A DNA stretch of 64,000 nt from an uncultured Oscillibacter sp. Lineage in GTDB: Bacteria; Bacillota; Clostridia; Oscillospirales; Oscillospiraceae. The stretch is taken from contig UQVS01000003.1 of the NCBI GenBank assembly GCA_900544615.1, positions 77,867 to 141,866 on the forward strand, in the 5' to 3' direction. Position numbers and translations under genes: made by a program. Numbering within the stretch: position 1 is the first letter of the stretch; each line of letters opens with the position of its first letter. Below are positions 1 through 7,920 of the stretch, piece after piece. The notes beneath the pieces are model-generated. The model made no database searches, was not told the DNA's origin, and saw nothing but the letters and a program-made list of their open reading frames with translations.

Positions 1-1906
1 CCACCACATAGGTAGTCTTTTTAGAGACGGAGCCGCTGGCCTTGCCGCCCCGGAGGGCGATCTCATTTTCCGCAGTCTTGCGGTCAAACCGGGTCAGCGT
101 GCCGGTGAGTACAAAGGTCATGCCTGCAAAGCGGTCGTCCACCTTCTGCACGGTACTCTCCATATTGACGCCTGCGGCTTCCAGCCTGGCGATCAGGTCT
201 TTCGCCTGCGGCTGGCGCAGATAACCGACGATGCACTTCGCCGTGATCTCGCCCACATCCGGGATCTCTGTCAGCTCCTCCACAGCGGCGGCAGACAGCG
301 CGTCCAGCGTACCAAAGTGCTGTGCCAGCACGGCGGCGGCCTTTTCTCCCACCTGCCGGATGCCAAGACCGTAAATCAGCTTGCTGAGGTCGTTGGCCTT
401 GGATTTTTCAATAGCGCGGATGAGATTTTCAGCGGATTTCGCCCCCATTCTGTCCAGCTGCGCCACATCCTGCGCATGGAGGTCATAGAGATCCGCCACA
501 TTGGCAATCAGCCCGGTCTCCACCAGCTGCGCCACCATTGCGGGGCCAAGTCCTTCGATGTCCATGGCGTCCCGGCTGGCAAAGTGGGTGATGTTCCTCT
601 GAAGCTGGGCGGGACACTCCGCGCCGGTACAGCGCATGGCCGCGCCGTCCTCATCCCGTGCCACCGGCGCACCGCATACCGGGCAGACCGTTGGCAGGGT
701 GTAGGACTTCGCTCCCTCCGGGCGCTTTGTCAGATCCACAGACAAAATCTCCGGGATGATCTCTCCCGCCTTCTGCACCAGAACCGTGTCGCCGATGCGG
801 ATGTCCTTTTCTGCAATGAAATCCTGATTGTGGAGGGTGGCGTTGGTGACGGTCGTCCCCGCCAGACGCACCGGGGTCAGCACCGCCTTCGGTGTCAGCA
901 CGCCGGTGCGGCCCACCTGCACCACAATATCCGTCACCGTGGCGTATTTTTTCTCCGGCGGGTATTTGTAAGCCACGGCCCACTTGGGAAATTTCGCCGT
1001 AGACCCAAGAATCGTGCGGTCTGACAGGCTGTTCACCTTTACAACTGCGCCGTCGATATCAAAGGGGTAATCCATCCGCTCATCGTTGATGCGGAAGATC
1101 TCCGCCTGAATATCCGCCGTGCCATGCAGCGTTTTTCTGGGAATCACCTTGAACCGCTGGGAGGCCAGATAATCAAGGGTCTCCGCGTGGGAGGTGAATT
1201 CCCGTCCCTCCGCCAACTGCAAATTGAACACGGCGATGTCCAGCTGCCGCTGGGCGCAGATCTTGGAATCCAACTGCCGCAAAGACCCAGCGGCGGCGTT
1301 CCGGGGGTTGGCCATGAGAGGCTTGCCCTCCAGTTCCCGCTTGGCGTTGATGGTCTCAAACACGGACCGGGCCATGTAGACCTCGCCCCGGGCAATCAGC
1401 CGGGGCAGCTTTTCCGGCAGGCTCATGGGGATGGAGCGGATGGTGCGGAGATTCTCCGTCACATCCTCCCCCACCCGGCCGTCGCCGCGGGTAGCGCCCC
1501 GGACGAACACGCCGTCCCGGTATTCCAGCGCCACGGACAAACCGTCCACCTTCGGCTCCACAGAATATTCCGCCATAGGGCCGAGCGTCTCCTCCATTTT
1601 CTCGCAGAAAGCGGCCACCTCGTCCTCGTTGAACACATCCTGAAGGCTTTCCAGCGGCACCTCATGGGTGTATGGCTGGAAGGAATCCAGAATTTTGCCG
1701 CCGACCCGCTGGGTGGGAGAATCCGGGGTGATCTCTTCCGGATGCTCCGCCTCCAGCTCCTCCAGACGGCGGTTCAGTCGGTCATATTCATAGTCCGGGA
1801 TCACCGGCGCATCCAGCACATAATAAAGATAGCCCTGCTCTGTGAGATATTCCCGCAGGAAAGCCAGTTCATCCTTATAATCCCGAAACTCCGTGCGTAA
1901 TTCCAT
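1..1906 (-). CDS. ligA: NAD-dependent DNA ligase LigA (partial, C-terminus off the left edge)
   Basis: Seals nicks in DNA using NAD+ during replication and repair. 635 codons are visible, beginning MELRTEFRDYKDEL. The adenylation region is followed by the OB and helix-hairpin-helix regions, and the last visible residues (TFVLTGTLTRFD, then RGGKASGSVSKKT) are a BRCT domain, so only a short C-terminal piece is missing. The ATG at 1906 has GGAGG seven bases upstream. It lies 12 bp downstream of yunB on the same strand, so murD, yunB and ligA probably form one transcript. The family is usually about 650-670 residues, which fits. The assignment is secure. Confidence 0.96.
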   Translation of the reverse strand, partial: MELRTEFRDYKDELAFLREYLTEQGYLYYVLDAPVIPDYEYDRLNRRLEELEAEHPEEITPDSPTQRVGGKILDSFQPYTHEVPLESLQDVFNEDEVAAFCEKMEETLGPMAEYSVEPKVDGLSVALEYRDGVFVRGATRGDGRVGEDVTENLRTIRSIPMSLPEKLPRLIARGEVYMARSVFETINAKRELEGKPLMANPRNAAAGSLRQLDSKICAQRQLDIAVFNLQLAEGREFTSHAETLDYLASQRFKVIPRKTLHGTADIQAEIFRINDERMDYPFDIDGAVVKVNSLSDRTILGSTAKFPKWAVAYKYPPEKKYATVTDIVVQVGRTGVLTPKAVLTPVRLAGTTVTNATLHNQDFIAEKDIRIGDTVLVQKAGEIIPEILSVDLTKRPEGAKSYTLPTVCPVCGAPVARDEDGAAMRCTGAECPAQLQRNITHFASRDAMDIEGLGPAMVAQLVETGLIANVADLYDLHAQDVAQLDRMGAKSAENLIRAIEKSKANDLSKLIYGLGIRQVGEKAAAVLAQHFGTLDALSAAAVEELTEIPDVGEITAKCIVGYLRQPQAKDLIARLEAAGVNMESTVQKVDDRFAGMTFVLTGTLTRFDRKTAENEIALRGGKASGSVSKKTTYVV

Positions 1907-1918
1907 GGAGCATCCTCC

Positions 1919-2623
1919 TTAGTCTTTGTTCAGTATGTAGTCCTTTGCGTCTGCGTCATACTCCGCAGGCACCGTGGAAAAATAGGTGTAGGTATCCGGC
2001 ACCTCGCCCACGATCACCGTTTCCGCCACGGTAATCTCATTGCTCACCTGCGTCACGGCGGAATACCCCGGCAGCAGAATGCTGACATACACATCGATCC
2101 GCAGGACAATGCGGTGCTTCGTCTGATTGATCCCGGCGGATTCAAACTGGTTTTCAAACCGGGCCGAGGAGGAGCCTACCGACTCCATCCGCACGGAAAT
2201 CCGGGGACCGCGTCCCGCCAGCAGGGGCGAGCCGGTAAGGCTCCCGACAGGAATGGACAGCTCCCGTGCAGACACCTGATCGATCCGGCTGAGGATCAGA
2301 TCCAGAATCTGGGATTGCAGCCGGTTCACCGCCGCCATGTTGCTGCGGACCATGGCGATGCGGCCCTCGTTGTCCTTTTCGTAGCTCACCAGTTGCTCAT
2401 AGGCAATCTGGCCGCTGTCGATGGCCTCGTTCACCGCCTGATAGACGATGCGGTTCACCGCGTTGGAAACCCGCGTAGACGCCAGACTGCCCAGCAGCGG
2501 CCGCATTTGCGCGCCTGCGTGCAGGAGAAACGCCAGCACCGCAGATACCGCCAAAAACAGCAGCACCCGCCGCACCTGACGGCCATCCGGCCACCGATGG
2601 TAATAGAAAAATCCGGGGGTCAC
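1919..2623 (-). CDS. yunB: Sporulation protein YunB
   Basis: 234-residue protein of the YunB family, which in Bacillus is made in the mother cell and is needed for normal sporulation; the molecular role is unknown. It has one N-terminal membrane segment (about residues 19-37) and an extracytoplasmic body with the family-typical stretches IPVGSLTG and MESVGSSSARFENQFESAGINQTKH. The start is a GTG at 2623 preceded by GGAGGT six bases away; no better ATG is present. It sits between murD and ligA. A membrane sporulation protein in the same direction as a wall gene supports an endospore-forming host. Family call from remembered similarity. Confidence 0.88.
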   Translation of the reverse strand: MTPGFFYYHRWPDGRQVRRVLLFLAVSAVLAFLLHAGAQMRPLLGSLASTRVSNAVNRIVYQAVNEAIDSGQIAYEQLVSYEKDNEGRIAMVRSNMAAVNRLQSQILDLILSRIDQVSARELSIPVGSLTGSPLLAGRGPRISVRMESVGSSSARFENQFESAGINQTKHRIVLRIDVYVSILLPGYSAVTQVSNEITVAETVIVGEVPDTYTYFSTVPAEYDADAKDYILNKD

Positions 2624-2677
2624 GCACTCACCTCCTCTGCTGCGGCTCCTTTCAGCCTATGCAGGAAGGCTTATTCA

Positions 2678-4048
2678 TTATTTCAGTTCGTTGACGATGG
2701 CCTTGAACACCTGCCCCCGCTCCATGAAATTGGCAAAGCGGTCGAAGGAGGTGCTGGCCGGGGACAGGATCACCACATCCCCCGGCCGGGAGGCTTCATC
2801 GGCAATGGCTACCGCCTCATGGTAGTCCGCCACGTCCCGGATCTCCAGACCGCGGTAGTTCTCCGCCTGCTCCACGGCCTCCCGGATGACGCCGGCAGTC
2901 TTGCCGCACAGCAGCAGCAGCTTCACATGGTCGTTTACCACCGGGCCAAGGGGGGCATAGCTGATGCCCTTGTCCTTGCCCCCGGCGATGAGGATCACCT
3001 TTTCCGGGAAGGAATTCAGCCCCGCAATGGTACGGCTGGGGCTGGACGCGATGGAGTCGTTGTACCACCGAACGCCGTTCCGGGTGCGGATCAGCTCAAT
3101 GCGGTGCTCCACACCGCCGAAGGTCCGGGCGATCTTCCGCATGGTCTCATAGGACACCAGTCCCCGCACGGCGGCAAAGGCCGCCATATAGTTTTCAATA
3201 TTGTGAACACCTGGGAGCAGAATGTCCTTTGTCTCCATAATGGGCGTCACGCTGCCGTCCGCAGCCTCATAGATCACGCCGTCCTCGCAGAATACGCCGT
3301 TGTCTACCCGCTGCTTCCGGGAAAACCAGCGCACCTCCCCCACAGCTTTGGCCGCCTGCTTCACCGTGTCCGCATTGTCGGCATTGAATACCGCAATGTC
3401 ACTGGCAGACTGGTGTGTAAAGATGTTTGCCTTTGCATCCACGTACTCCTGATAATCCTTGTGGACATCCAGATGGTTGGGCGCCAGATTGGTGGTCACG
3501 GCAATATGAGGGCTTTTCTGCATGGTCATCAGTTGGAAGGAGCTGAGTTCCAGCACCGCCATATCCTCCGGCGCGATCTCCGGGGTATCGCACAGCAGCG
3601 GATGGCCGATGTTGCCGCCCACATGGACAATCTTCCCCTCCGCTGCCAGCAGCTTGGAGATGATGGTGGTCGTGGTGGTCTTTCCGTCAGAGCCGGTCAC
3701 CGCCAGAATGGGGCAGGGGCAGACCTCAAAAAAAGCCTCCATCTCCGAAGTGATCACGCTGCCGCCGGCCACGGCCGCCGCCAGCTCCGGCACATCCGGC
3801 CGCAGGCCGGGGGTGCGGAAGATCACGTCCTCATGGAGATCCGCCAGATAACCGCTGCCCAGCCGCAGCTTGCAGCCCTGCGCCGTCAGCGCCTGTCCCA
3901 GCTCGCCCAGATTTTCCTTTTTGTCCCGTGCGGTGACGTCAATGCCCCGCTCCAGCAATTTTTCAATCAGCGGCCGGTTGGAAACCCCCACACCGATGAC
4001 GCCGACTGTTTTTCCCTGAAGAGATGTCAGATATTCTTCAAAGCTCAT
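2678..4048 (-). CDS. murD: UDP-N-acetylmuramoyl-L-alanine--D-glutamate ligase MurD
   Basis: Cytoplasmic Mur ligase that adds D-glutamate to UDP-MurNAc-L-Ala in peptidoglycan synthesis. 456 residues from the ATG at 4048 (MSFEEYL), chosen over an in-frame upstream start because AAGGAG lies just before it. An N-terminal Rossmann region (VGVIGVGVSN, about 15-24) is followed by the ATP-binding loop GSDGKTT (119-125), the NHLDVH metal/ATP region and the C-terminal domain with AGGKDKG. It is first in the murD-yunB-ligA transcript and has its own promoter at 4133-4161. Length and motifs are normal for MurD. Confidence 0.96.
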   Translation of the reverse strand: MSFEEYLTSLQGKTVGVIGVGVSNRPLIEKLLERGIDVTARDKKENLGELGQALTAQGCKLRLGSGYLADLHEDVIFRTPGLRPDVPELAAAVAGGSVITSEMEAFFEVCPCPILAVTGSDGKTTTTTIISKLLAAEGKIVHVGGNIGHPLLCDTPEIAPEDMAVLELSSFQLMTMQKSPHIAVTTNLAPNHLDVHKDYQEYVDAKANIFTHQSASDIAVFNADNADTVKQAAKAVGEVRWFSRKQRVDNGVFCEDGVIYEAADGSVTPIMETKDILLPGVHNIENYMAAFAAVRGLVSYETMRKIARTFGGVEHRIELIRTRNGVRWYNDSIASSPSRTIAGLNSFPEKVILIAGGKDKGISYAPLGPVVNDHVKLLLLCGKTAGVIREAVEQAENYRGLEIRDVADYHEAVAIADEASRPGDVVILSPASTSFDRFANFMERGQVFKAIVNELK

Positions 4049-4115
4049 AGAATCGCTCCTTAATCGTTCCGTCTGACTGCCGCCTCCCATGTTCCGCCGG
4101 AAGGCGAAGCATGGC

Positions 4116-4161
4116 CGCAGTCTGATTTAAACATCATATCACAGACTGCGAAAAAATACAA
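4116..4161 (-). promoter_or_regulatory. Sigma-A promoter of murD, flanked by a 9-bp inverted repeat
   Basis: On the minus strand TTGTAT (4156-4161) and TATGAT (4133-4138) are separated by 17 bp, about 85 bases before the murD start. CGCAGTCTG at 4116-4124 and CAGACTGCG at 4142-4150 form a perfect 9-bp inverted repeat that brackets the -10, so it could be an operator or an RNA stem. The promoter is a pattern match; the operator role is inference. Confidence 0.7.
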
Positions 4162-4230
4162 CGCAGACCTCTTTTTTTCCATGGTTCGCAGGATCTCTCC
4201 GCTTTTCGACGATCTCTGACGTTCTGGTAC

Positions 4231-4259
4231 TTGACAAGCGTATCTTTTGCGAATACAAT
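4231..4259 (+). promoter_or_regulatory. Sigma-A promoter of degV
   Basis: TTGACA (4231-4236), a 17-bp spacer and TACAAT (4254-4259), about 80 bases before the degV ATG. It is a near-consensus promoter divergent from the murD promoter. The 290-bp gap between murD and degV otherwise holds only these two promoters and the degV ribosome site. Confidence 0.82.
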
Positions 4260-4338
4260 ATCATGTAGTATTAAAAACTATTTTTCGCCGTTCAGCAAGG
4301 CATTTTTGCCTGCTGCGCGGAAGTAGGAGTGTGTCATC

Positions 4339-5169
4339 ATGTTGAATCTTGTCAGCGACAGCAGCTGTGACCTGATCTCCGGGGAGCTGAATTCCCCTTA
4401 CGCCCGTCTGACGGTAGCACCCATGTGTCTGCACGTCGGCGGTCAGGACTATCCGGATACGCCGGAGCTTGACATTCCGGCATTGTTGGGTATGCTGGCC
4501 CATCACCGTTCCTCTTCCGCCTGCCCCTCCCCCGCTGCCTATGCCGAGGCCTTCGAGCAGGGCGAGGAAACGGTCTGTGTGACCATCTCCTCCCAGCTGT
4601 CCGGTTCCTATAACGCCGCCATGGCCGCCCGTGATCTGGTTCTGGCGGAGCATCCGGAAAAGAAGATCTTCGTGCTGGATTCCCGTGCCGCCTCCGGCGC
4701 TATGATCCTACTGCTGCGCAAGGCCGCCCAGTTGGCAGAGCAGGGTCTGCCCTTTGAGGAGCTGTGCGCGGAGCTTCAGGCCTGCCAGAAGAATACCCGC
4801 CTCTGCTTCACGCTGGAGCACTTTGACAATCTGGTGAATAACGGGCGGATGCCGCCTCTGGCCGGTACGCTGCTGCAAACGCTGGGCATCCGCATCATCG
4901 CCGACGCCACGCCGCAGGGTACCATCCATATCGCCAAAAAAGCACGTGGCGAAGCCCATACCGCCAGAGCCATCGCCCAGCTGATGAACGACGCCAAGGA
5001 CTGCACCGACAGCCATGTGATCATCACCCACTGCCAGAATCCGGCGGGGGCGGAACGGCTCCGCTCCGTGATCGAAGCCCAGACCGCCGCGGCCTCCGTG
5101 GAAATTCTGGACTGCCACGGACTGACCAGCTTCTACGCCATGGATAAGGGACTGATTATCTCTTATTGA
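4339..5169 (+). CDS. DegV family fatty-acid-binding protein
   Basis: 276 residues. DegV/FakB proteins bind a fatty acid and present it to the fatty acid kinase FakA. Visible family features are the N-terminal LVSDSSCDL, the Ser-Gln-rich loop ISSQLSGSYNAA (about 89-100) that contacts the lipid carboxylate, LDSRAASGA, and NNGRMP in the C-terminal half. AGGAG precedes the ATG by nine bases. The gene has its own promoter and appears monocistronic: the RNase P promoter overlaps its stop codon. The bound lipid, and whether it truly serves FakA, cannot be told from sequence. Confidence 0.9.
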   Translation: MLNLVSDSSCDLISGELNSPYARLTVAPMCLHVGGQDYPDTPELDIPALLGMLAHHRSSSACPSPAAYAEAFEQGEETVCVTISSQLSGSYNAAMAARDLVLAEHPEKKIFVLDSRAASGAMILLLRKAAQLAEQGLPFEELCAELQACQKNTRLCFTLEHFDNLVNNGRMPPLAGTLLQTLGIRIIADATPQGTIHIAKKARGEAHTARAIAQLMNDAKDCTDSHVIITHCQNPAGAERLRSVIEAQTAAASVEILDCHGLTSFYAMDKGLIISY

Positions 5170-5194
5170 CTTTTCCCCGTTTTTCCGCTAAAAT
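5166..5194 (+). promoter_or_regulatory. Sigma-A promoter of the RNase P RNA gene
   Basis: TTGACT (5166-5171), a 17-bp spacer and TAAAAT (5189-5194). Transcription would start at about 5201-5202, exactly at the 5' strand of helix P1. The -35 overlaps the degV stop codon. Confidence 0.82.
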
Positions 5195-5201
5195 GTTTTC
5201 C

Positions 5202-5707
5202 GCGAGGAAAACAGACAGTCGCGCGGAAGGGGCGAAAGGCCCTTCCGTGAGGAAAGTCCGGGCTCCACAGGGCAAGGATAACGGGTAACGCCCGCCGAAG
5301 GCGACTTCAGGAAAAGTGCAACAGAGAGATACCGCCTCGTCGTCGCAAGCTTCATATCCTTTGCCGCGCCGCACGCGGCACGGCGCACTCATTCCGCTGC
5401 GCCTCCTCTTCCGAAAAGAACCGCTTTGCTGGGTTCTTTTCGGAGTTACGGGGGTAGGACGGGGGATGCGAAAGGATATTGAGCTTGTGATGACGAGGTA
5501 AGGGTGGAAAAGTGCGGTAAGAGCGCACTCAATGGCTGGGAACAGTCCATTGCTGTAAACTCTATTCGGAGCAACACCGGTATGGAAGCAGGGGCTTCAC
5601 GCCCCAAGGCCGGCCCGGCCGCTTCCGGGGTGGCTTGAGCGTACCGGCAACGGTGCGTCGAGATAGATGACTGTCAGATACAGAACCCGGCTTACAGTTT
5701 TGCTCGC
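5202..5707 (+). ncRNA. rnpB: RNase P RNA (type A bacterial), with an extended P12 arm
   Basis: Catalytic RNA that removes the 5' leader from tRNA precursors. The conserved 5' core (GAGGAAAGTCCGGGCTCC) is followed by CAGGGCAAGG and by AACGCCCGCCGAAGGCGAC. The 3' core AGATAGATGACTGTC then runs into ACAGAACCCGGCTTA. The ends pair as P1: GCGAGGAAAAC (5202-5212) with GTTTTGCTCGC (5697-5707). Total length is about 506 nt, longer than the usual 350-400, because helix P12 is greatly extended between 5334 and 5498. A promoter and a terminator bracket it exactly. Confidence 0.96.
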
Positions 5708-5715
5708 ACATACAC

Positions 5716-5760
5716 AAAGAGGACAGCGGAAATCCGCTGTCCTCTTTCTTTGCTCTTTTC
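5716..5760 (+). terminator. Rho-independent terminator of rnpB
   Basis: Perfect 14-bp stem (5716-5729 with 5734-5747) with a 4-base loop, followed by a T-rich tail (TTTCTTTGCTCTTTTC). It starts nine bases after the P1 3' strand. Confidence 0.88.
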
Positions 5761-5872
5761 AATTCCGAACAGATGCGCTATACTTATTCTTATCCAATCA
5801 AAAACAAACTCATGCTGCACAATATAAGATTTCACCGCACTGAATATGTCTTGAAAATTATGGAGGTCTGAT

Positions 5873-6010
5873 ATGATTGTTCTTGCCGTTGTTTGTACAA
5901 TCTTAGGTGGAATATTGGGCGCATTTCTTGAACCCGTCTCGCTCTCTGTTTCCATTCCAATCGCAATTATGGGGGGATTTATTTTAAAAGCGATCAAGAA
6001 TAAAGCATAA
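5873..6010 (+). CDS. Small hydrophobic protein, 45 residues
   Basis: ATG at 5873 has GGAGGT five bases upstream. The peptide has two hydrophobic stretches: MIVLAVVCTILGGILGAFL, then, after EPVSLSVS, IPIAIMGGFIL. It ends KAIKNKA, so it looks like a hairpin of two short membrane segments with a basic cytoplasmic tail. It lies between the rnpB terminator and dinB, 43 bases before the dinB start. No family is recognised. Its composition is more AT-rich than its neighbours. That it is real rests on the ribosome site and the coherent membrane-peptide pattern. Confidence 0.6.
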   Translation: MIVLAVVCTILGGILGAFLEPVSLSVSIPIAIMGGFILKAIKNKA

Positions 6011-6053
6011 CAATTTCCGGATCACCCCATAATCATCCAGAAAGGAGGTGCAC

Positions 6054-7268
6054 ATGGACCGGGTTATTTTTCACTGTGACCTGAACTGCTTCTATGCCTC
6101 CGTGGAGCTGCTCTCTCATCCGGAGCTGCGGGAGGTGCCCACGGCGGTAGCCGGAGATCCCGCTTCCCGTCACGGGATCATCCTTGCGAAAAACGAACCG
6201 GCCAAGCAGTTCGGCGTCAAAACCGCTGAGACCATCTGGCAGGCCAAGAAGAAATGCCCCAATCTGGTGCTGCTTCCCGCCCATCACAAACTCTACCACC
6301 TCTATTCCCAAAAGGTCAACGCCATCTATGACGAATATACCGATCTTGTAGAGTCCTTCGGCATCGACGAAAGCTGGCTGGACGTGACCAACACCCTCCA
6401 CCTGTTCGGCGGAGATGCCAAGGCGCTGGCAAATGCCATCCGGCAGCGGGTGAAACGAGAGCTGGGGCTGACCCTGTCCGTGGGTGTCAGTTTCAACAAG
6501 GTTTTTGCCAAGCTGGGCAGCGACTATAAAAAGCCGGACGCCACAACGGTGATCTCCCCGGAAAACTGGAGATCCATCGTGTGGCCTCTGCCGGTAGGTG
6601 ACCTGCTGTACGTCGGCGGGGCGGCGCAGAAGCTGCTGAGGCAGTACGGCGTAAAAACCATCGGCCAGCTGGCGGCCTGCAAACGGGAAACGCTGGAAAC
6701 CCTCATGGGAAAAATGGGGACGCAGCTCTACGAATATGCCAATGGGCTGGATCGCGCACCAGTTCGCTCCCGGCTGGATATTGAGCCGGTGAAATCCGTG
6801 GGCAACGGCACCACCTTCCCGGAAAATCTTACCACCCGGACGCAGGTGCAGGCAGGCATTGCCGTGCTGGCAGACTCCGTAGCCACCCGCTTGCGGCGGG
6901 AGGGACTGTACGCAGGCGGTATTCAGGTAACAGTCCGGGATCCGGCCTTTCACGACCGCTCCCGGCAAAAGCAGCTCTCGGCCCCCACTCACCTCATCCG
7001 GGATCTCACCAGCGCCGCCATGGCGCTGACAGAGGAGCTATGGACGCCGCCTGCCCCCATCCGGGCGCTGACCGTTACAGCGATCCATCTGTCGCAGTCA
7101 GACGAAGCCTATGAACAGGCCAACCTGTTCGACCCCAACGCCGGGAAGCGGAACGCCCGGCAGGAAAAGCTGGAGTCCGCCATGGACGCCATCCGAAAAA
7201 AATACGGCGGCAGCGCCATCGTTTACGGCGCTGCCCAGCCGGAGAAAGAGGAGGATCCCCTGCCATGA
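6054..7268 (+). CDS. dinB: DNA polymerase IV (Y-family translesion polymerase)
   Basis: Error-prone polymerase that copies past damaged bases. 404 residues from the ATG at 6054, which has AAAGGAGG five bases upstream; a GTG two codons earlier overlaps that site and is unlikely. D9 in FHCDLNCFYASVE and D105-E106 in SFGIDESWLD are the three metal-binding acidic residues. The palm and fingers are followed by the helix-hairpin-helix thumb (TIGQLAACKRETL) and a little-finger domain near VKSVGNGTTF. The stop overlaps the next start by four bases (ATGA), so the folate gene is translationally coupled. Confidence 0.95.
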   Translation: MDRVIFHCDLNCFYASVELLSHPELREVPTAVAGDPASRHGIILAKNEPAKQFGVKTAETIWQAKKKCPNLVLLPAHHKLYHLYSQKVNAIYDEYTDLVESFGIDESWLDVTNTLHLFGGDAKALANAIRQRVKRELGLTLSVGVSFNKVFAKLGSDYKKPDATTVISPENWRSIVWPLPVGDLLYVGGAAQKLLRQYGVKTIGQLAACKRETLETLMGKMGTQLYEYANGLDRAPVRSRLDIEPVKSVGNGTTFPENLTTRTQVQAGIAVLADSVATRLRREGLYAGGIQVTVRDPAFHDRSRQKQLSAPTHLIRDLTSAAMALTEELWTPPAPIRALTVTAIHLSQSDEAYEQANLFDPNAGKRNARQEKLESAMDAIRKKYGGSAIVYGAAQPEKEEDPLP

Positions 7269-7852
7269 CCCGTCAGGAGGAAAAACAGCAATTACGCGCC
7301 ATCGTCTGGCGTCTGGAAGCGGCGCTGACCCCGGAATACAGGGAAAAAAGCAGCCGTGCCATCATCCGCCGTCTGCTGTCCATGCCGGAATATCAGGAGG
7401 CGCAGACCGTGTTCTGCTTTGCAGGTACCGATCACGAAATTGACACCCGGCCTATTCTGGCGGACGTTCTGTCCTCCGGAAAGACGCTCTGCGTCCCGCT
7501 CTGTACGGCCCCCGGCGTTATGGAGCTGCGGCAGATCACAGATCTGCGTCAGCTCTCCCCCGGCACTTTTGGAATTCCGGAACCGCCTGCCGATGCGCCG
7601 GCCCTTCCGGCGGATGCCATCGACTTCGCTGTGCTGCCCTGCGTTACCTGCAATCATCTGGGACATCGGCTGGGACATGGCGGCGGATATTATGACCGTT
7701 TTCTCTCCCAGTACCGGGGCGGCACGGTGCTGCTATGCCGGGAGCAGCTGATCCGGCAGGAGATCCCGGTGGAACCCCACGATTATCCGGTTCCATGGGT
7801 ACTGACGGAACGGGGACTGTATGAGGACGGAATTCCCGCGCCTCTCGGATAA
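7265..7852 (+). CDS. 5-formyltetrahydrofolate cyclo-ligase
   Basis: Converts 5-formyl-THF to 5,10-methenyl-THF with ATP, returning an inactive folate to one-carbon metabolism. 195 residues. The C-terminal signature LGHRLGHGGGYYDRFL contains the ATP/Mg loop, and the N-terminal basic helix MTRQEEKQQLRAIV is family-typical. The ATG overlaps the dinB stop. Serine hydroxymethyltransferase, the enzyme tied to formation of 5-formyl-THF, is encoded just downstream (glyA), a sensible metabolic neighbour, although glyA has its own promoter. Confidence 0.94.
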   Translation: MTRQEEKQQLRAIVWRLEAALTPEYREKSSRAIIRRLLSMPEYQEAQTVFCFAGTDHEIDTRPILADVLSSGKTLCVPLCTAPGVMELRQITDLRQLSPGTFGIPEPPADAPALPADAIDFAVLPCVTCNHLGHRLGHGGGYYDRFLSQYRGGTVLLCREQLIRQEIPVEPHDYPVPWVLTERGLYEDGIPAPLG

Positions 7853-7858
7853 TAGTTC

Positions 7859-7899
7859 TTGCGTTTTTCCTATAAGTGAGATACAATATATTGTATCTC
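7859..7899 (+). promoter_or_regulatory. glyA promoter with a perfect 22-bp palindrome over the -10
   Basis: TTGCGT (7859-7864), 17 bp, TACAAT (7882-7887). The -10 lies inside a perfect 11+11 palindrome at 7878-7899, half-site GAGATACAATA. A dimeric repressor bound here would block polymerase. The geometry is directly visible; the identity of the regulator is unknown. Confidence 0.75.
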
Positions 7900-7920
7900 G
7901 TGTTACAAGGAGGCTTCAGA

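Noticed and set aside
2114..4063. 649-residue open frame on the plus strand
   Set aside because: It is the complement of yunB and murD, has no ribosome site and low-complexity His/Arg/Gly-rich translation typical of antisense in GC-rich DNA.
4261..4653. 130-residue minus-strand open frame over degV
   Set aside because: Shadow of degV; it would also run against the degV promoter.
5692..5997. 101-residue minus-strand open frame
   Set aside because: Overlaps the end of RNase P RNA and its terminator and is the complement of the 45-residue peptide, which has the better ribosome site.
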